From CAKZLS01 sp963771545 (lineage in GTDB: Bacteria > Pseudomonadota > Alphaproteobacteria > Rhodospirillales > Defluviicoccaceae), in NCBI GenBank assembly GCA_963771545.1, contig CAVYTX010000002.1:806001-870000 (forward strand): a DNA stretch of 64,000 nt, written 5' to 3'. This document shows positions 39,721 through 47,915 of this stretch, piece by piece. Under the pieces are notes generated by a model. The model worked only from the letters and a program-made list of their open reading frames with translations, did no database searches and was not told the DNA's origin. Each line of letters starts with the position of its first letter. Positions within the stretch are counted from its first letter, which is position 1. A program made the translations under genes and the position numbers.

Positions 39721-42009
39721 TTGAGATACAGGCTTTCAAAGTGGGTGACGCTGCTCCTTCTGGCGTTCGCCTGTATTCTACCTCAGTCCGTGCCGCCAGC
39801 GAACGCCCAGACCGGCGACGTCATCCGGACGATCGAGGTCGAAGGCGCCCAGCGCATCGAGCCCAACACTGTTCGATCGTATCTTCTGGTGCAGGAAGGT
39901 GACGCTTTTGACCCTGACCGCATCGACAGATCCCTAAAAAGCCTGTTCGCCACGGGCCTGTTCGCCGATGTCACGATCAACCGGGCCGGCGATACGCTGG
40001 TGGTCAAGATCGTCGAAAACCCGGTGATCAATCGCATTGCCTTCGAAGGAAACGAGCAGCTCGATGACGAGACCCTGGAGGCGGAAACCACCTTGCGCGC
40101 GCGCGTGATTTATACGCGCACGAAGGTGCAAAGCGACGTCCGGCGCATCCTGGCCCTGTATCGCCGCAGTGGCCGCTTTTCGGCGACGGTCGACCCTAAG
40201 GTTATTCAGCTTCCGCAAAACCGCGTAGACGTGGCCTTCGAGATCCACGAAGGCCCGGTCACCGAGGTCGAAAGTATCCAATTCGTCGGTAACAAGGAGT
40301 TCAGCAACTCGCGATTGCGCGGGGTGATCCGGACAAGAGAATCGGCCTGGTGGCAATTCTTTTCGTCGGACGACACCTACGATCCGGACCGATTGACGCT
40401 GGACCGCGAACTCCTCCGGCGGTTCTATCTTTCGGAGGGGTACGCCGATTTCCGCATCAATTCGGCGGTGGCGGAACTCACGCCGGACCGGAAGAACTTC
40501 TTCATCACCTTCACCGTGGACGAGGGGGACCGCTATGAGTTCGGCGACATAGAGATCCAGACAACCCTGCCCGGGCTCGATCCCGAAAAGCTCAAATCCG
40601 ACCTCGAAATCGAGGCCGCCGATTGGTACGACGCGGACGACGTGGAAAAGACCATCGATTTCCTTTCCGACGAAGTGGGAAACCTCGGATACGCCTTCGT
40701 CGACGTTCGTCCGCGCCTGGACCGCGACCGGGAAAAGCTCGCCATCAACGTAACCTTTGAAATCGACGAGGGCCCGCGGGTGTTCGTCGAACGTATCGAT
40801 ATCTCCGGCAACGTACGCACCCGGGACTATGTCATTCGCCGCGAGTTCCGCCTTATCGAGGGCGACGCCTTCAACGCGGCGCGGCTGCGGCGTTCGCGCC
40901 AGCGCATTCAGGACCTCGATTTCTTCGAGAAGGTCGAGGTGCAGGAGGTGCCGGGCTCCGAACCCGATAAGGCCGTCATCAAGGTCGAAGTCGAGGAGAA
41001 ATCGACGGGCCAGTTGTCGTTCGGCGCCGGGTTCTCGAGTGGCAGCGGCGCGCTGCTCGATGCGTCGCTCCGCGAACGCAACCTCTTGGGCCGCGGCCAG
41101 GATCTCCGGTTGGGAGTCATCTTCGGGACGAAAACGATTCAGCTCGATCTCGGGTTCACCGAACCCTACTTTCTCGGCCGGGACATTGCCGCCGGTTTCG
41201 ATATCTTTCATACGGAGTTCAACCGCCAGTCGGAGAGTTCGTTCGACAGCGTCAGCACCGGTTTCGCGTTGCGAGCGGGCTATCCCATTACCGAAAACCT
41301 GAGACAGAACTGGCGTTACACGCTGAAACAAACGAAAGTCGACAACGTTGATAACGACGCCTCCATCTTCGTGAAATCGCAGGAGGGCGACGAAACCGTC
41401 TCGGAGATCTCGCATCGTTTGACCTACGACAAGCGGGACAGCCGTCTCACCCCGACCAAGGGGTACTACGCAAGCGTGACGACCGATGTCGCGGGACTGG
41501 GAGGGACCGTCAATTACGTACGCACCGACTTGAACGCCGCTTACTATTATCCGGTCGTGGAAGAATGGATCGTATCCTTGTCGGGTTCGGGGGGGAACAT
41601 CTTCGGGTTCGGCGGCAAGGACGTTCGGCTGATCGACCGGTTTTTCGTCGGTGGCGACGATCTCCGTGGCTTTGCAACCGACGGCATCGGACCGCGCGAT
41701 CTGGACACGGACGACGCGCTCGGCGGCGAACTTTATTACACCGGCAGCGTGCAACTGACGTTCCCCTTGGGCCTGCCCGAGGAACTGGCCATTCGCGGGC
41801 GCGTGTTTTCCGATTTCGGCAGCCTGTGGAAGCTTACGCCCAAGGACGATCAAGTCGCGGACGACAACGCTCTGAGAGCGTCGGTCGGCATCGGGTTGAC
41901 CTGGGTATCGCCTTTCGGTCCCATCGGGGTCGATCTCGGGCAAGCCGTTCTCAAGGAGAGCTATGACGATACCGAGATTTTTCGGGTCAACTTCGGCACG
42001 AGGTTCTAA
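39721..42009 (+). CDS. bamA: outer membrane protein assembly factor BamA
   Basis: BamA (762 residues) inserts beta-barrel proteins into the outer membrane. A signal peptide (about residues 1-29, ending PPANAQ) precedes five POTRA domains, each with patterns such as IEVEGAQRIEPNTVRSYL, and a C-terminal Omp85 barrel with the family motif VGGDDLRGF near residue 645 and the terminal Phe (NFGTRF). It starts with TTG at 39721, 10 nt after GGGGGA. Its intact state shows that the outer membrane and barrel assembly are retained despite the missing lpx genes downstream. Confidence 0.96.
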   Translation: MRYRLSKWVTLLLLAFACILPQSVPPANAQTGDVIRTIEVEGAQRIEPNTVRSYLLVQEGDAFDPDRIDRSLKSLFATGLFADVTINRAGDTLVVKIVENPVINRIAFEGNEQLDDETLEAETTLRARVIYTRTKVQSDVRRILALYRRSGRFSATVDPKVIQLPQNRVDVAFEIHEGPVTEVESIQFVGNKEFSNSRLRGVIRTRESAWWQFFSSDDTYDPDRLTLDRELLRRFYLSEGYADFRINSAVAELTPDRKNFFITFTVDEGDRYEFGDIEIQTTLPGLDPEKLKSDLEIEAADWYDADDVEKTIDFLSDEVGNLGYAFVDVRPRLDRDREKLAINVTFEIDEGPRVFVERIDISGNVRTRDYVIRREFRLIEGDAFNAARLRRSRQRIQDLDFFEKVEVQEVPGSEPDKAVIKVEVEEKSTGQLSFGAGFSSGSGALLDASLRERNLLGRGQDLRLGVIFGTKTIQLDLGFTEPYFLGRDIAAGFDIFHTEFNRQSESSFDSVSTGFALRAGYPITENLRQNWRYTLKQTKVDNVDNDASIFVKSQEGDETVSEISHRLTYDKRDSRLTPTKGYYASVTTDVAGLGGTVNYVRTDLNAAYYYPVVEEWIVSLSGSGGNIFGFGGKDVRLIDRFFVGGDDLRGFATDGIGPRDLDTDDALGGELYYTGSVQLTFPLGLPEELAIRGRVFSDFGSLWKLTPKDDQVADDNALRASVGIGLTWVSPFGPIGVDLGQAVLKESYDDTEIFRVNFGTRF

Positions 42010-42012
42010 GTC

Positions 42013-42576
42013 GTGGGACCCTTCCGGGTTGTCCTGACGGTTCTCGCTTTCGTTGTGGGCCTGTACGCGCCGTCCGCCGTCCCGGCGCAGGAGGCCGTCC
42101 CGCTGAGGCTCGCCGTACTCGACCTTAACCGCATCTATCGCGACGCCGCCGCCGCTCGGAAAATCCATGACCTGGTTAACAGTTACGCGGACTCCTACCG
42201 CCAGGACACGGAGCGGGCCGAAGCGGAACTCCGGAACGCCGATAAAATCCTGGCCGAAAAGCGGGCCCGCGCCGCGCTCTCTCCGGAAGCGTTCGACGAA
42301 GAGCGCCGGGAACTCGAGCTGCGGGTGCAGGAGTCCCAGAAAAAGGTCCAGGAGCGCCGCCGTTCGTTGGCCCAGATCCAGGCCAAGGGTCTCCAGCAGC
42401 TGGAAACCGTGCTCAAACAGGTCGTGGAGCAACTCCGAACGGAGCGGGGGTTTACACTCATTCTGCGCAGTGAACAGGCCGCGTACGTCGATTCCTCGCT
42501 CGACATCACCGAAGAAGTCCTGCGCCGCTTGAACCAGCAACTGCCCACGGTCAGCGTCGGCGCCAACGAAAATTGA
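42013..42576 (+). CDS. skp: periplasmic chaperone of the OmpH/Skp family
   Basis: An OmpH/Skp-family periplasmic chaperone (187 residues) for unfolded outer-membrane proteins. A signal peptide (to about residue 26, PSAVPAQ) is followed by the conserved LAVLDLNRIYRDAAAARKI and a long alpha-helical, charged middle rich in Glu, Arg and Gln, the Skp tentacle helices. The end returns to beta segments (GFTLILRSEQAAYVDSSLDI). GTG start, 3 bp after the bamA stop. In related genomes lpxD comes next; here it is missing. Confidence 0.93.
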   Translation: MGPFRVVLTVLAFVVGLYAPSAVPAQEAVPLRLAVLDLNRIYRDAAAARKIHDLVNSYADSYRQDTERAEAELRNADKILAEKRARAALSPEAFDEERRELELRVQESQKKVQERRRSLAQIQAKGLQQLETVLKQVVEQLRTERGFTLILRSEQAAYVDSSLDITEEVLRRLNQQLPTVSVGANEN

Positions 42577-42734
42577 TTGTTGGACTTATACCAACGATCG
42601 CAATGAGTCATTATTAGTGACCGTCGGTATTAGATCCGCCATAACCTCACGGGCGGGCATCTCGCCATGACCGGACAGCAGCGGGCTTCACCTCTAAATC
42701 GTTGGACCGCGCGGTTGAATGGAGGAGGTGGAGG
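42577..42734. other. skp-fabZ gap where lpxD would be expected
   Basis: A 158-bp gap with no coding potential. Related alphaproteobacteria have lpxD (about 1 kb) here. No lpxD remnant was recognised in any frame. The last 15 bases contain GGAGGAGGTGGAGG, the fabZ ribosome site. Confidence 0.7.
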
Positions 42735-43244
42735 ATGAAACAATTAAGATCCAAGAACAGTGAGCAGCCAATGGATACACAAAGCATGCCCGGCGGGGGA
42801 ACGGAACTCGATATCTTTCGCATTCAGGAGATGATTCCGCATCGCTATCCGATGCTGATGATCGACCGCGTCATCGATGTCGTCCCGAATATGGGGGCGG
42901 TCGGGGTCAAGAACGTCACCATCAACGAGCCGTTCTTTCAGGGACATTTCCCCACCCATCCGATCATGCCGGGCGTGCTGATCATCGAGGCCATGGCGCA
43001 GACCGCGGCGGTCCTGGTCGTGACCACGCTCGGCCGCGAACGCGAGGGCAGCCTCGTCTATTTCATGTCGGTGGACTCGGCGCGGTTTCGCAAACCGGTG
43101 GTGCCGGGCGACACCCTGTATATCCACGTGGAAAAGGAACGCCAGCGCGGCAATGTCTGGAAATTTTCGGCGAAGGCCAAGGTCGACGGCGGCGTGGTCG
43201 CCGAGGCCACCTATGCGGCGATGATCCGGGACAACACCGAGTGA
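42735..43244 (+). CDS. fabZ: 3-hydroxyacyl-[acyl-carrier-protein] dehydratase FabZ
   Basis: FabZ (169 residues) dehydrates 3-hydroxyacyl-ACP in fatty acid elongation. The hot-dog fold carries the catalytic His and Glu in FFQGHFPTHPIMPGVLIIEA near residues 72-86, and IPHRYPMLMIDRV precedes them. The ATG at 42735 directly follows GGAGGAGGTGGAGG; a later ATG at 42771 is possible. FabZ serves phospholipid synthesis generally, which may explain its retention while neighbouring lipid A genes are gone. Its stop overlaps the lpxI remnant as GTGA. Confidence 0.95.
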   Translation: MKQLRSKNSEQPMDTQSMPGGGTELDIFRIQEMIPHRYPMLMIDRVIDVVPNMGAVGVKNVTINEPFFQGHFPTHPIMPGVLIIEAMAQTAAVLVVTTLGREREGSLVYFMSVDSARFRKPVVPGDTLYIHVEKERQRGNVWKFSAKAKVDGGVVAEATYAAMIRDNTE

Positions 43245-43663
43245 CCTTGCCCAAGCTTGGAATCCTTGCCGGCGCCGGCGATCTGCCGCGCAGCGTCGTC
43301 GAGGCCTGCCGCCGGAGCGGCCGGCCGTTCTTCGTTCTCGCGTTCAAGGATCAGACGGAGCCCGGCACCGTCGGGGACGACACCCCCCACGCCTGGGTGC
43401 GCCTGGGCGCGGCGGGCACGGCCCTGAAAACGCTGCGCCGCAACGAGGTGGAAGAGCTGGTGCTCGCCGGTCCCATCGACCGGCCGTCCCTGTCCGCGCT
43501 CAAGCCCGACCTATGGGCCACGATGTTTCTCGCCCGGGTGGGACCGTCGGCGCTGACCGATACCGACGGCCTGCTCGGCGCCTTCATCCACGAGCTCGAG
43601 CAAAAAGAAGGCTTCCGCGTGGTCGACGTGGAGACTGTGTTGGCCGGTTCAGCCGTCGATTGA
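43241..43663 (+). pseudogene. lpxI: truncated LpxI (UDP-2,3-diacylglucosamine hydrolase), N-terminal half only
   Basis: LpxI hydrolyses UDP-2,3-diacylglucosamine to lipid X in lipid A synthesis and is normally about 270-285 residues. This frame gives 140 residues: the N-terminal domain (LGILAGAGDLPRSVVEACR, ELVLAGPIDRPSLSALKPD, LLGAFIHELEQKEGFRVVDVETVLAG), then a stop at 43663. The whole C-terminal catalytic domain is absent. In the next frame a few residues resembling the LpxI linker (DTGPLEPDV) follow the stop, then homology ends near 43700. This looks like a frameshift plus deletion, so the gene is almost certainly non-functional. GTG start overlapping fabZ; lpxA, usually between them, is missing. 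Confidence 0.88.
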
Positions 43664-43884
43664 TACCGGCCCGCTCGAACCGGACGTCAAAGAGAATAAA
43701 GTTAGGAACACCATCCGTCTTGAGCGCTAGTTTCAGTGGCATCATCTTGTAGCCTGGAAGAAGCGAAGCTCAGTCCGGCTTATCACGAACTCTGTCGCAG
43801 CGTTCCGATCCTTTCCATACCGCGCTGCGCGGCCACGCGTCTTCCGGTGTTGCGGAGACGGGGTCATCATCAACGACCGAAGAA

Positions 43885-44337
43885 TCAGGTTTTGACCGAC
43901 GCGATCAAGGCTTGCCGTATGGACGAAAGCACGCCGGCTTGGTTCTTGTGTTGGCTGTCGGGCAAAACCGGTAAGGCGGGCCAGCCATTGTCCACCCACA
44001 CTAGGCCCGCGAATTGCCGGGGCCCGTCGTACCTCGGAACCGCATGCCAGTGAACGTGATGGTCGACCATCATATACATCAGGTAGTTCATGATGTTGTG
44101 GTTGAACGTGTTTTTCAGTGCGCTCTCCAGCGTGGTGATGAGCCCGGCCAGCTCCGCCATTTCCCCGGGCGTCACGTCCGACAGATGCAAGGCGTGGCGA
44201 TTGAGCGAGAGGATGCCGGCTCCGAGCGTTGGCTGATCCGGCCGAACGGACCACGTCCAGGCACCGGTGTCGATGAGCCGTAACTCGGCGACACGGAACT
44301 TGGCTCGAAACTCGCCCAGCGTGTTTGTTTCATTCAT
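43885..44337 (-). CDS. HIT-family nucleotide-binding protein
   Basis: A 150-residue histidine-triad protein. The C-terminal half carries HHVHWHAVPRY, matching the HXHXH core that acts as nucleotidyl transferase or hydrolase on nucleoside phosphates. The N-terminal half has the beta-strand pattern of the fold (WTWSVRPDQPTLGAGILSLNRHA). The ATG at 44337 was chosen, with GAGG about 8 nt upstream; an open extension to 44649 is not family-like. It is transcribed opposite to the lpxI remnant. Substrate unknown. Confidence 0.8.
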   Translation of the reverse strand: MNETNTLGEFRAKFRVAELRLIDTGAWTWSVRPDQPTLGAGILSLNRHALHLSDVTPGEMAELAGLITTLESALKNTFNHNIMNYLMYMMVDHHVHWHAVPRYDGPRQFAGLVWVDNGWPALPVLPDSQHKNQAGVLSSIRQALIASVKT

Positions 44338-45092
44338 CCTATGGTCCTCATGGAAACGGGGGCGTATCGCCATGGGCGCCAACATAAGGGCGCGGCCATG
44401 GGCGGTAAACTGCAGCTGGTGGCGGAGTTCCCCGACCCGGCCCGCCATCGAACCGAGCGGCCTGCCTGCCGTGAACAGGGAGAAGCAAACGATTTGAAAC
44501 CAAATAAATTCGGAATGGGGAATCGCGGGGACCATCTTTGCGCGCGCAGCAACGCCATCCAGAAACGGCGGTTGTGCCGTCAACATCTCTGAATTGCTTC
44601 GTTGCTTCGCGCCTCCCAAGGACGGCGCGCGGTAATCCGCCGCATGCATAACAGCGTCACAACCGCGTTCGTCGGAATACGCCTCGAGCGTTTCTGACCT
44701 ACGCGCTGTTCTGGTTTTCCAGCCGGCGGGCTATCTTCCGAACAGCTCGGCGGCAAACAGCAGCAGGCACAGCGCCACTGGAACCAGCGCAAGCAATCCC
44801 GCACCTTCGAGATCTACGAGTAAATCCCTGAAAACCGATGGTCTTTGCATCGCAAAGTGGCCGTGAATGTTCATGGTATCACCTTTCCGTCTCGCCGCGT
44901 CCACCGGAGGGGACAGGCAGACGCCTTCTTTTACCGATCATAGCGTGTTTACCATAGATGCCGGTTTTCCAGAAGCGCGATTTTTGCAATGCGGCATTAC
45001 CGTATTTGCGTATCTCTCGCCGGACGCTGACCCAGGCGGGAGGGACAGCGCCGTCTATTCCCGCAACGGCCGCGCCGGCGGTGGAGCGGGCG
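44338..45092. other. long gap with one candidate small gene
   Basis: 755 bp between the HIT gene and the secreted-protein gene. Frames here lack family resemblance, except a 47-residue membrane-peptide candidate at 44731-44874 on the minus strand. Nothing else was recognised; decayed sequence from the neighbouring lpx deletion is possible. Confidence 0.4.
44731..44874 (-). CDS. candidate small single-helix membrane peptide
   Basis: A 47-residue frame, MNIHGHFAMQRPSVF at the N-terminus, with one hydrophobic stretch near residues 26-45 (GLLALVPVALCLLLFAAELF) and a TAG stop. AAGGTGAT lies just upstream of the ATG, a good match to the anti-Shine-Dalgarno sequence. No family was recognised. It stands alone in a long gap. 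Evidence rests only on the helix, the ribosome site and intact frame, so confidence is low. Confidence 0.35.
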   Translation of the reverse strand: MNIHGHFAMQRPSVFRDLLVDLEGAGLLALVPVALCLLLFAAELFGR

Positions 45093-46457
45093 TTACTTGG
45101 CCGGGGCGTCGGTGGCGAGGAGGGGGACGAATAGCGCGCTTTGTTCCTCGGCGGACCAGTCCAGGTCATCGAGGGCCTCGCGCGCGCGACCGGTGGCGCG
45201 GCCGGCGATGTAGAGGGTGCGGGCCGAGCCATCCTTGCTCTTGCGCTTGGCGAACGTCTCGACGAGCGGGTTCCAGCTCAGATAATCCACCGGCACCATG
45301 ACGGCGATCTCGCCGTCCTCGGTTTCGCCGTAAACGGTGCCGCTCACGACCAGCTTCGCCAGCGGCTCGACCGTCTTGTGATAGCGCGCGAGCATCGCCA
45401 GGGTCTGGACGACGAAGCGGGCCTGCCCCTCGGAATCGACGCCGAGGGCGAGCGGGATGACCTCGGCGCGTCCGTCGACATCATCGAGCCCCTTGAGAGA
45501 CGCCGCCAGCGCCGTCCGCAGGCTCAAGGTATACCAGCGATGGCGGAGAAGGCGGTCGATTTGATCCTGGTCGACGCCGATGGAACGAAGCGTCGCCTCG
45601 ATCTCGAGCCGGAGATCGCCGGGCGGCGTGTCCCACACCCAATCGGTGAGCCGGGACGAAGTGGAGGCAATCAGGCCGCCCGGGATCATGCTGGTGACCA
45701 GATCGACGCCCAGGTTGCCGGCGAAGGCGGCCCAGGTGACGGCGTCGAGCTTCGCCGACAGGACGGGGTTGGTGGTGTAGGGATCGACGGCAAGCTCCTT
45801 GGCGAGCCGGCGGCGGTTCTCGTCGAAGCCGAGCGTGTTGAGCGCGGTGTTGCCGGCGGCACGGGCGGCGACCGCAGACAGGCTCTCCTTCGGCGCGGCG
45901 TCGGGGTTCGTCGGGTCGCCGGGAAGCTTTGATGCGGGAGCGTCCTCGGCAACGCCCGGCGCGCGGCCGTGCCTCACGTCGTCCACCTTCTGCAGGCCGG
46001 TCTTGGCCGAGCGGTAGGTGCGCGCGAAGAAGCGCCCCACGCCCTCGGGGATCCCTTTGATGGTTTCCTCGGGGTGATCGACCAACTGCTTGAGGTTGGA
46101 CGCGGTTTCCTGGGCCAACTCCTTGGCGCCCTTCTGGAACTGCTCGTCCTGTTCGATATGCTCGAGCGCTGCGAGGGCGCGGATCTCGTTCACCCGCGTC
46201 GCCAGCATGCCGGGGCCCGAGGCGGAAAATGTGCCGAAGGGCGAGACGATGGTGAACTCGGCCATGAACCCGTCGGTCGGCACCCGTTCCTCGATGGTGT
46301 AGAACTCGTCCTTGAGCGGGACGTCGCTGGCGATGTCTCCGGCTTCGAGCACCGGCGGCTCCTCGAAGCCGGCGGCGGCGGCGATGGTGGGCAGGGCCAT
46401 GAGCGCGACCGCGGCGAGCGCCAGCCGATGTTTCGTCCATTCAAAAAGCCGGATCAT
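45093..46457 (-). CDS. secreted protein of unknown function
   Basis: A 454-residue protein with a clear signal peptide (MIRLFEWTKHRLALAAVALM, cleavage after PTIAAAA near residue 28). The mature part is largely helical and acidic, with segments such as VNEIRALAALEHIEQDEQF and FARTYRSAKTGLQKVDDV, a small Gly-rich hydrophobic patch (LVTSMIPGGLIAS), and a C-terminal region ending AEEQSALFVPLLATDAPAK. No known domain or catalytic motif was recognised. The start at 46457 has GGGGAGAG about 8 nt upstream. It is a single-gene unit divergent from the CoA ligase. Confidence 0.75.
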   Translation of the reverse strand: MIRLFEWTKHRLALAAVALMALPTIAAAAGFEEPPVLEAGDIASDVPLKDEFYTIEERVPTDGFMAEFTIVSPFGTFSASGPGMLATRVNEIRALAALEHIEQDEQFQKGAKELAQETASNLKQLVDHPEETIKGIPEGVGRFFARTYRSAKTGLQKVDDVRHGRAPGVAEDAPASKLPGDPTNPDAAPKESLSAVAARAAGNTALNTLGFDENRRRLAKELAVDPYTTNPVLSAKLDAVTWAAFAGNLGVDLVTSMIPGGLIASTSSRLTDWVWDTPPGDLRLEIEATLRSIGVDQDQIDRLLRHRWYTLSLRTALAASLKGLDDVDGRAEVIPLALGVDSEGQARFVVQTLAMLARYHKTVEPLAKLVVSGTVYGETEDGEIAVMVPVDYLSWNPLVETFAKRKSKDGSARTLYIAGRATGRAREALDDLDWSAEEQSALFVPLLATDAPAK

Positions 46458-46619
46458 CCCGCTTCTCTCCCCTCGACGCGGCAGGCCGTCGATTTGTCCG
46501 ATGGTCCCCGGATGACTCTCAAATGGGCCCTGATGATAGCGGAACAACGCCGATTGGGTAACCATGGTCGCGAAGTCCAAGCCAGAGTATCTTAAGAACC
46601 ATCCTGGAAGCGATTACTG

Positions 46620-47915
46620 GTGGGATCGAAGGTGCTTAAGGCGGAATTCGCGAAGCTGGAAGGAATTGAACGCCGCAGGGTTGGGGCATTGCGACGAGGG
46701 GACACGCTGCTTCTCATCGAGGCGCGCAACACCGTGCGCGTGCTCGCGCTGTTCCGGGCCGCCGTGTTGTCCGGCCGGCCGGCGGCGATCGTGGAGCGGA
46801 GCGTGCTGGATCAGTTGGACGTGATACCCGTGCTGTCGGGGCGGGAGAGCCTGTTTATCATGGCGGCGGTGGGATTGGAGGGGGCGAAGCTGGTGTGTTT
46901 CACGTCCGGTTCGTCTGGAACGGCCAAGGGCATTCTGCGGAGTTACGAGAGTTGGCTGCGGACATTCGAGGTTCAGCGGAACACATTGAATTATAGTGCG
47001 AATGCGAGCGTCCTGATCCTCGGAAATCTTGCCCATTCCCTGCATCTCTATGGCGCCATGGAGGCCCTGGACCGGGGCGTGTTGCCCACCGTCCTTGAAA
47101 AATTCTCACCGAAGCAGGTTGTGGATTGGTGCCGGTCGCTCGGCGTGGAGATGATCTATGCGACGCCGGCGCATCTCAATCTGATGCTCGCGTACGGACG
47201 GAAGAGACCGGTTCCGCCGCTGCCATCGGTCACGCATATCCTCGCCGGCGGCGCGAAACTTGACGAACGGCATTTCGCCCAGCTTAAAGCGCTGTTTCCC
47301 CATGCCCGGATCGTCGAATTCTTCGGCACGACCGAAACCAGCTATATCACCATGAAATCCCCTGACTCGCCCACAGGCTCGGTGGGAAAGCCCCTGAGCG
47401 GCGTGACCTTGCAGGTAACCGACGATCATGGCCATGTTCTCCCTCCCGGTCACGAGGGAATGTTGTGGATTAAAAGCGATATGCTGTTCGAGGCATACGT
47501 TTTTGGCGAAGACCCGAATACTCGCTGGCGCGGCGGTTTCGTGACGGTGGGCGATCAGGGATATCTGGATCCGGACGGCAATCTGTTCTTTACCGCCAGA
47601 ATAGGCTCCATGGTGACCATCGCCGGCGAGAACGTCTTTCTCGATCATGTGGAACAGCGCCTGCAGGCGCGGGTTGGGGCCGGAGAGTCCGCCATTCTAC
47701 CCATTGAGGACCCCCTGAGGGGGCGCCGGCTCGTCGCCGTGACCCAGTTCGAAATGCCGGGCGGCGAAGCCGGCGCGATTTTGCGGTCGCTGCGGGAGGA
47801 ATTCGGACCCCTCAAATCGCCCAAGAGCCTTATCCATATGAAGGACTGGCCGTTTCTGCCCTCGGGAAAAACCGACCGGCAAACCCTGTTGAAGCGGGTA
47901 GCGGGAAAGGTATGA
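46620..47915 (+). CDS. AMP-forming acyl-CoA ligase-like enzyme (short N-terminus)
   Basis: An ANL-superfamily enzyme (431 residues) that should activate a carboxylate as acyl-AMP. Motifs: P-loop FTSGSSGTAKG near residue 93, FFGTTETSYIT near residue 238, the hinge-region VGDQGYLDPDGNLFFTARI near residue 307, and the catalytic Lys in LPSGKTDRQTL near the end. It is about 70-100 residues shorter at the N-terminus than usual acyl-CoA ligases. GTG start at 46620 with a modest GGAAG upstream. The stop overlaps the thiolase start (ATGA), so the two are translated together. Substrate unknown. Confidence 0.85.
   Translation: MGSKVLKAEFAKLEGIERRRVGALRRGDTLLLIEARNTVRVLALFRAAVLSGRPAAIVERSVLDQLDVIPVLSGRESLFIMAAVGLEGAKLVCFTSGSSGTAKGILRSYESWLRTFEVQRNTLNYSANASVLILGNLAHSLHLYGAMEALDRGVLPTVLEKFSPKQVVDWCRSLGVEMIYATPAHLNLMLAYGRKRPVPPLPSVTHILAGGAKLDERHFAQLKALFPHARIVEFFGTTETSYITMKSPDSPTGSVGKPLSGVTLQVTDDHGHVLPPGHEGMLWIKSDMLFEAYVFGEDPNTRWRGGFVTVGDQGYLDPDGNLFFTARIGSMVTIAGENVFLDHVEQRLQARVGAGESAILPIEDPLRGRRLVAVTQFEMPGGEAGAILRSLREEFGPLKSPKSLIHMKDWPFLPSGKTDRQTLLKRVAGKV

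Noticed and set aside
39934..42540. An 868-residue open frame on the minus strand across bamA and skp
   Set aside because: It is a shadow of the plus-strand genes caused by GC-rich codon bias; it has no family resemblance, while bamA and skp are certain.
43742..44254. A 170-residue minus-strand frame overlapping the HIT gene
   Set aside because: It is an alternative frame of the HIT coding region with Arg/Ser-rich antisense-like composition.
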